Shown here: in pieces, positions 5,229 through 5,982 of the stretch
Position numbering within the stretch: the stretch's first letter is position 1
Layout: each line of letters begins with the position of its first letter
Assembly (NCBI GenBank): GCA_902803365.1
Contig: CADCPU010000343.1
Coordinates: forward strand, 1 to 5,982
Source of the DNA: Oscillospiraceae bacterium
Lineage (GTDB): Bacteria; Bacillota_A; Clostridia; Saccharofermentanales; Saccharofermentanaceae
DNA length: 5,982 nucleotides
Direction of reading: 5' to 3'
The notes under the pieces: generated by a model
Told to the model about the DNA's origin: nothing
The model's input: the letters and a program-made list of their open reading frames with translations, nothing else
Database searches by the model: none
Program-made: the position numbers and the translations under genes

Positions 5229-5982
5229 TGGATAGAAAAAACGGTTCGCCGAACAAGGTACCGGGATTCTCGGGCCTGATCTTCTACCTGATACTGATCG
5301 TGTTGATCTGCGTGGTCTTCGTGAGCGTATTCGGTAAGTCGGCATCCAAAGAAAAGCAGGAATACATCTATTCCTACATCGAATCGGACAAGTACGATGT
5401 GTCTGAGGTCGTCGTGAGCGGCACACAGGCACTTGTCAAATACGAGAAGGACGGCAAGGAACTCTCAGTATCGATCGATATCCCTTACGAGAGTGTTGAT
5501 GATGTTATCGAGCATCTCGAGCAGGCCAAGCAGGACGGCAAGATCAAGAACTACATCTATGAAGAGCCGTTTGACTGGAACCTTATCTCGAATATCTTCC
5601 TCATCATCGCAGTATGCGGTTCTGTTGTACTGATCTTCGTTCTTCTCACAAGACAGTCAGGCGACAAGGGAGTATTCAACTTCGGTCAGAACAAGGCTAA
5701 GCTTGCAACTCCTAACCAGATCAAGGTCAAGTTCGCAGACGTCGCAGGTTGTGCAGAAGAAAAGGAAGAACTCCAGGAGATGGTCGACTTCCTCAAGAAC
5801 CCTGACAAGTACAAAAAACTCGGAGCTAAGATCCCTAAGGGTGTTATCCTCTCCGGTTCCCCTGGTACAGGTAAGACGCTCCTCGCAAAAGCCGTTGCAG
5901 GTGAAGCAGGCGTTCCGTTCTTCCATATGTCAGGTTCCGACTTCGTCGAGATGTTCGTCGGTGTCGGTGCATCCCGTGTAAG
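5228..5982 (+). CDS. ftsH: ATP-dependent zinc metalloprotease FtsH, N-terminal part (partial)
   Basis: FtsH is a membrane-anchored hexameric AAA+ protease that degrades misfolded membrane proteins and selected regulators. The 251 visible codons begin at an ATG that shares one base with the hpt stop (TAATG). A first membrane helix spans about residues 17-36, an extracytoplasmic domain of roughly 80 residues follows, and a second membrane helix spans about 119-140. This is the normal FtsH topology with both termini in the cytoplasm. The AAA module starts near 166 with VKFADVAG. Its Walker A is GSPGTGKT at 210-217; the second residue is usually Pro. The pore-loop segment [17 protein letters not shown] is at 235-251. 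The Walker B, arginine fingers and HEXXH zinc protease site lie beyond the window, so protease activity cannot be confirmed. The frame stays open to the last base and breaks off mid-gene because the window ends. Confidence 0.96.
   Translation, partial: MDRKNGSPNKVPGFSGLIFYLILIVLICVVFVSVFGKSASKEKQEYIYSYIESDKYDVSEVVVSGTQALVKYEKDGKELSVSIDIPYESVDDVIEHLEQAKQDGKIKNYIYEEPFDWNLISNIFLIIAVCGSVVLIFVLLTRQSGDKGVFNFGQNKAKLATPNQIKVKFADVAGCAEEKEELQEMVDFLKNPDKYKKLGAKIPKGVILSGSPGTGKTLLAKAVAGEAGVPFFHMSGSDFVEMFVGVGASRV

Overview
The window is an ordinary housekeeping segment of a bacterial chromosome. All genes lie on the + strand and are tightly packed. Gene content and order (rpsF-ssb-rpsR-rplI-dnaB followed by tilS-hpt-ftsH), strong AGGAGG-type ribosome binding sites and a moderate GC content point to a Firmicute, most likely in the class Clostridia. 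This placement is an inference; I cannot name a genus from this sequence alone.

Layout. Bases 1-66 are the 3' end of rpsF (ribosomal protein S6). They are followed by ssb (single-stranded DNA-binding protein, 91-657) and rpsR (ribosomal protein S18, 677-946). A 140-base gap (947-1086) holds a strong intrinsic terminator at 992-1027, a perfect TATAAT just in front of it, a second small hairpin and the rplI ribosome binding site. Then come rplI (ribosomal protein L9, 1087-1530), dnaB (replicative helicase, 1542-3248), tilS (tRNA-Ile lysidine synthetase, 3241-4695), hpt (hypoxanthine/guanine phosphoribosyltransferase, 4692-5228) and the first 251 codons of ftsH (membrane AAA+ protease, 5228 to the window end). 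The last four genes overlap their neighbours by 8, 4 and 1 bases, so rplI to ftsH looks like one translationally coupled operon.

How the genes fit together. The first transcript couples two small-subunit ribosomal proteins with SSB. The second couples a large-subunit protein, the replication helicase, an essential tRNA-modifying enzyme, a purine-salvage enzyme and a membrane quality-control protease. In well-known Firmicutes these are two separate clusters (the rpsF/rplI/dnaB group and tilS-hprT-ftsH); here they are joined.

No mobile element, CRISPR array, tRNA, rRNA, riboswitch or unknown gene was found, and I see no evidence of a new multi-gene system. The observations most worth checking are at the protein level. 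DnaB carries a tail of about 105 residues rich in proline and acidic residues, with runs of six and five prolines, and its last residues resemble the acidic tip of SSB. The SSB tip itself runs two residues past the usual terminal Pro-Phe. In addition, a possible -10 element sits so close to the terminator that transcripts starting there would lack part of the hairpin.
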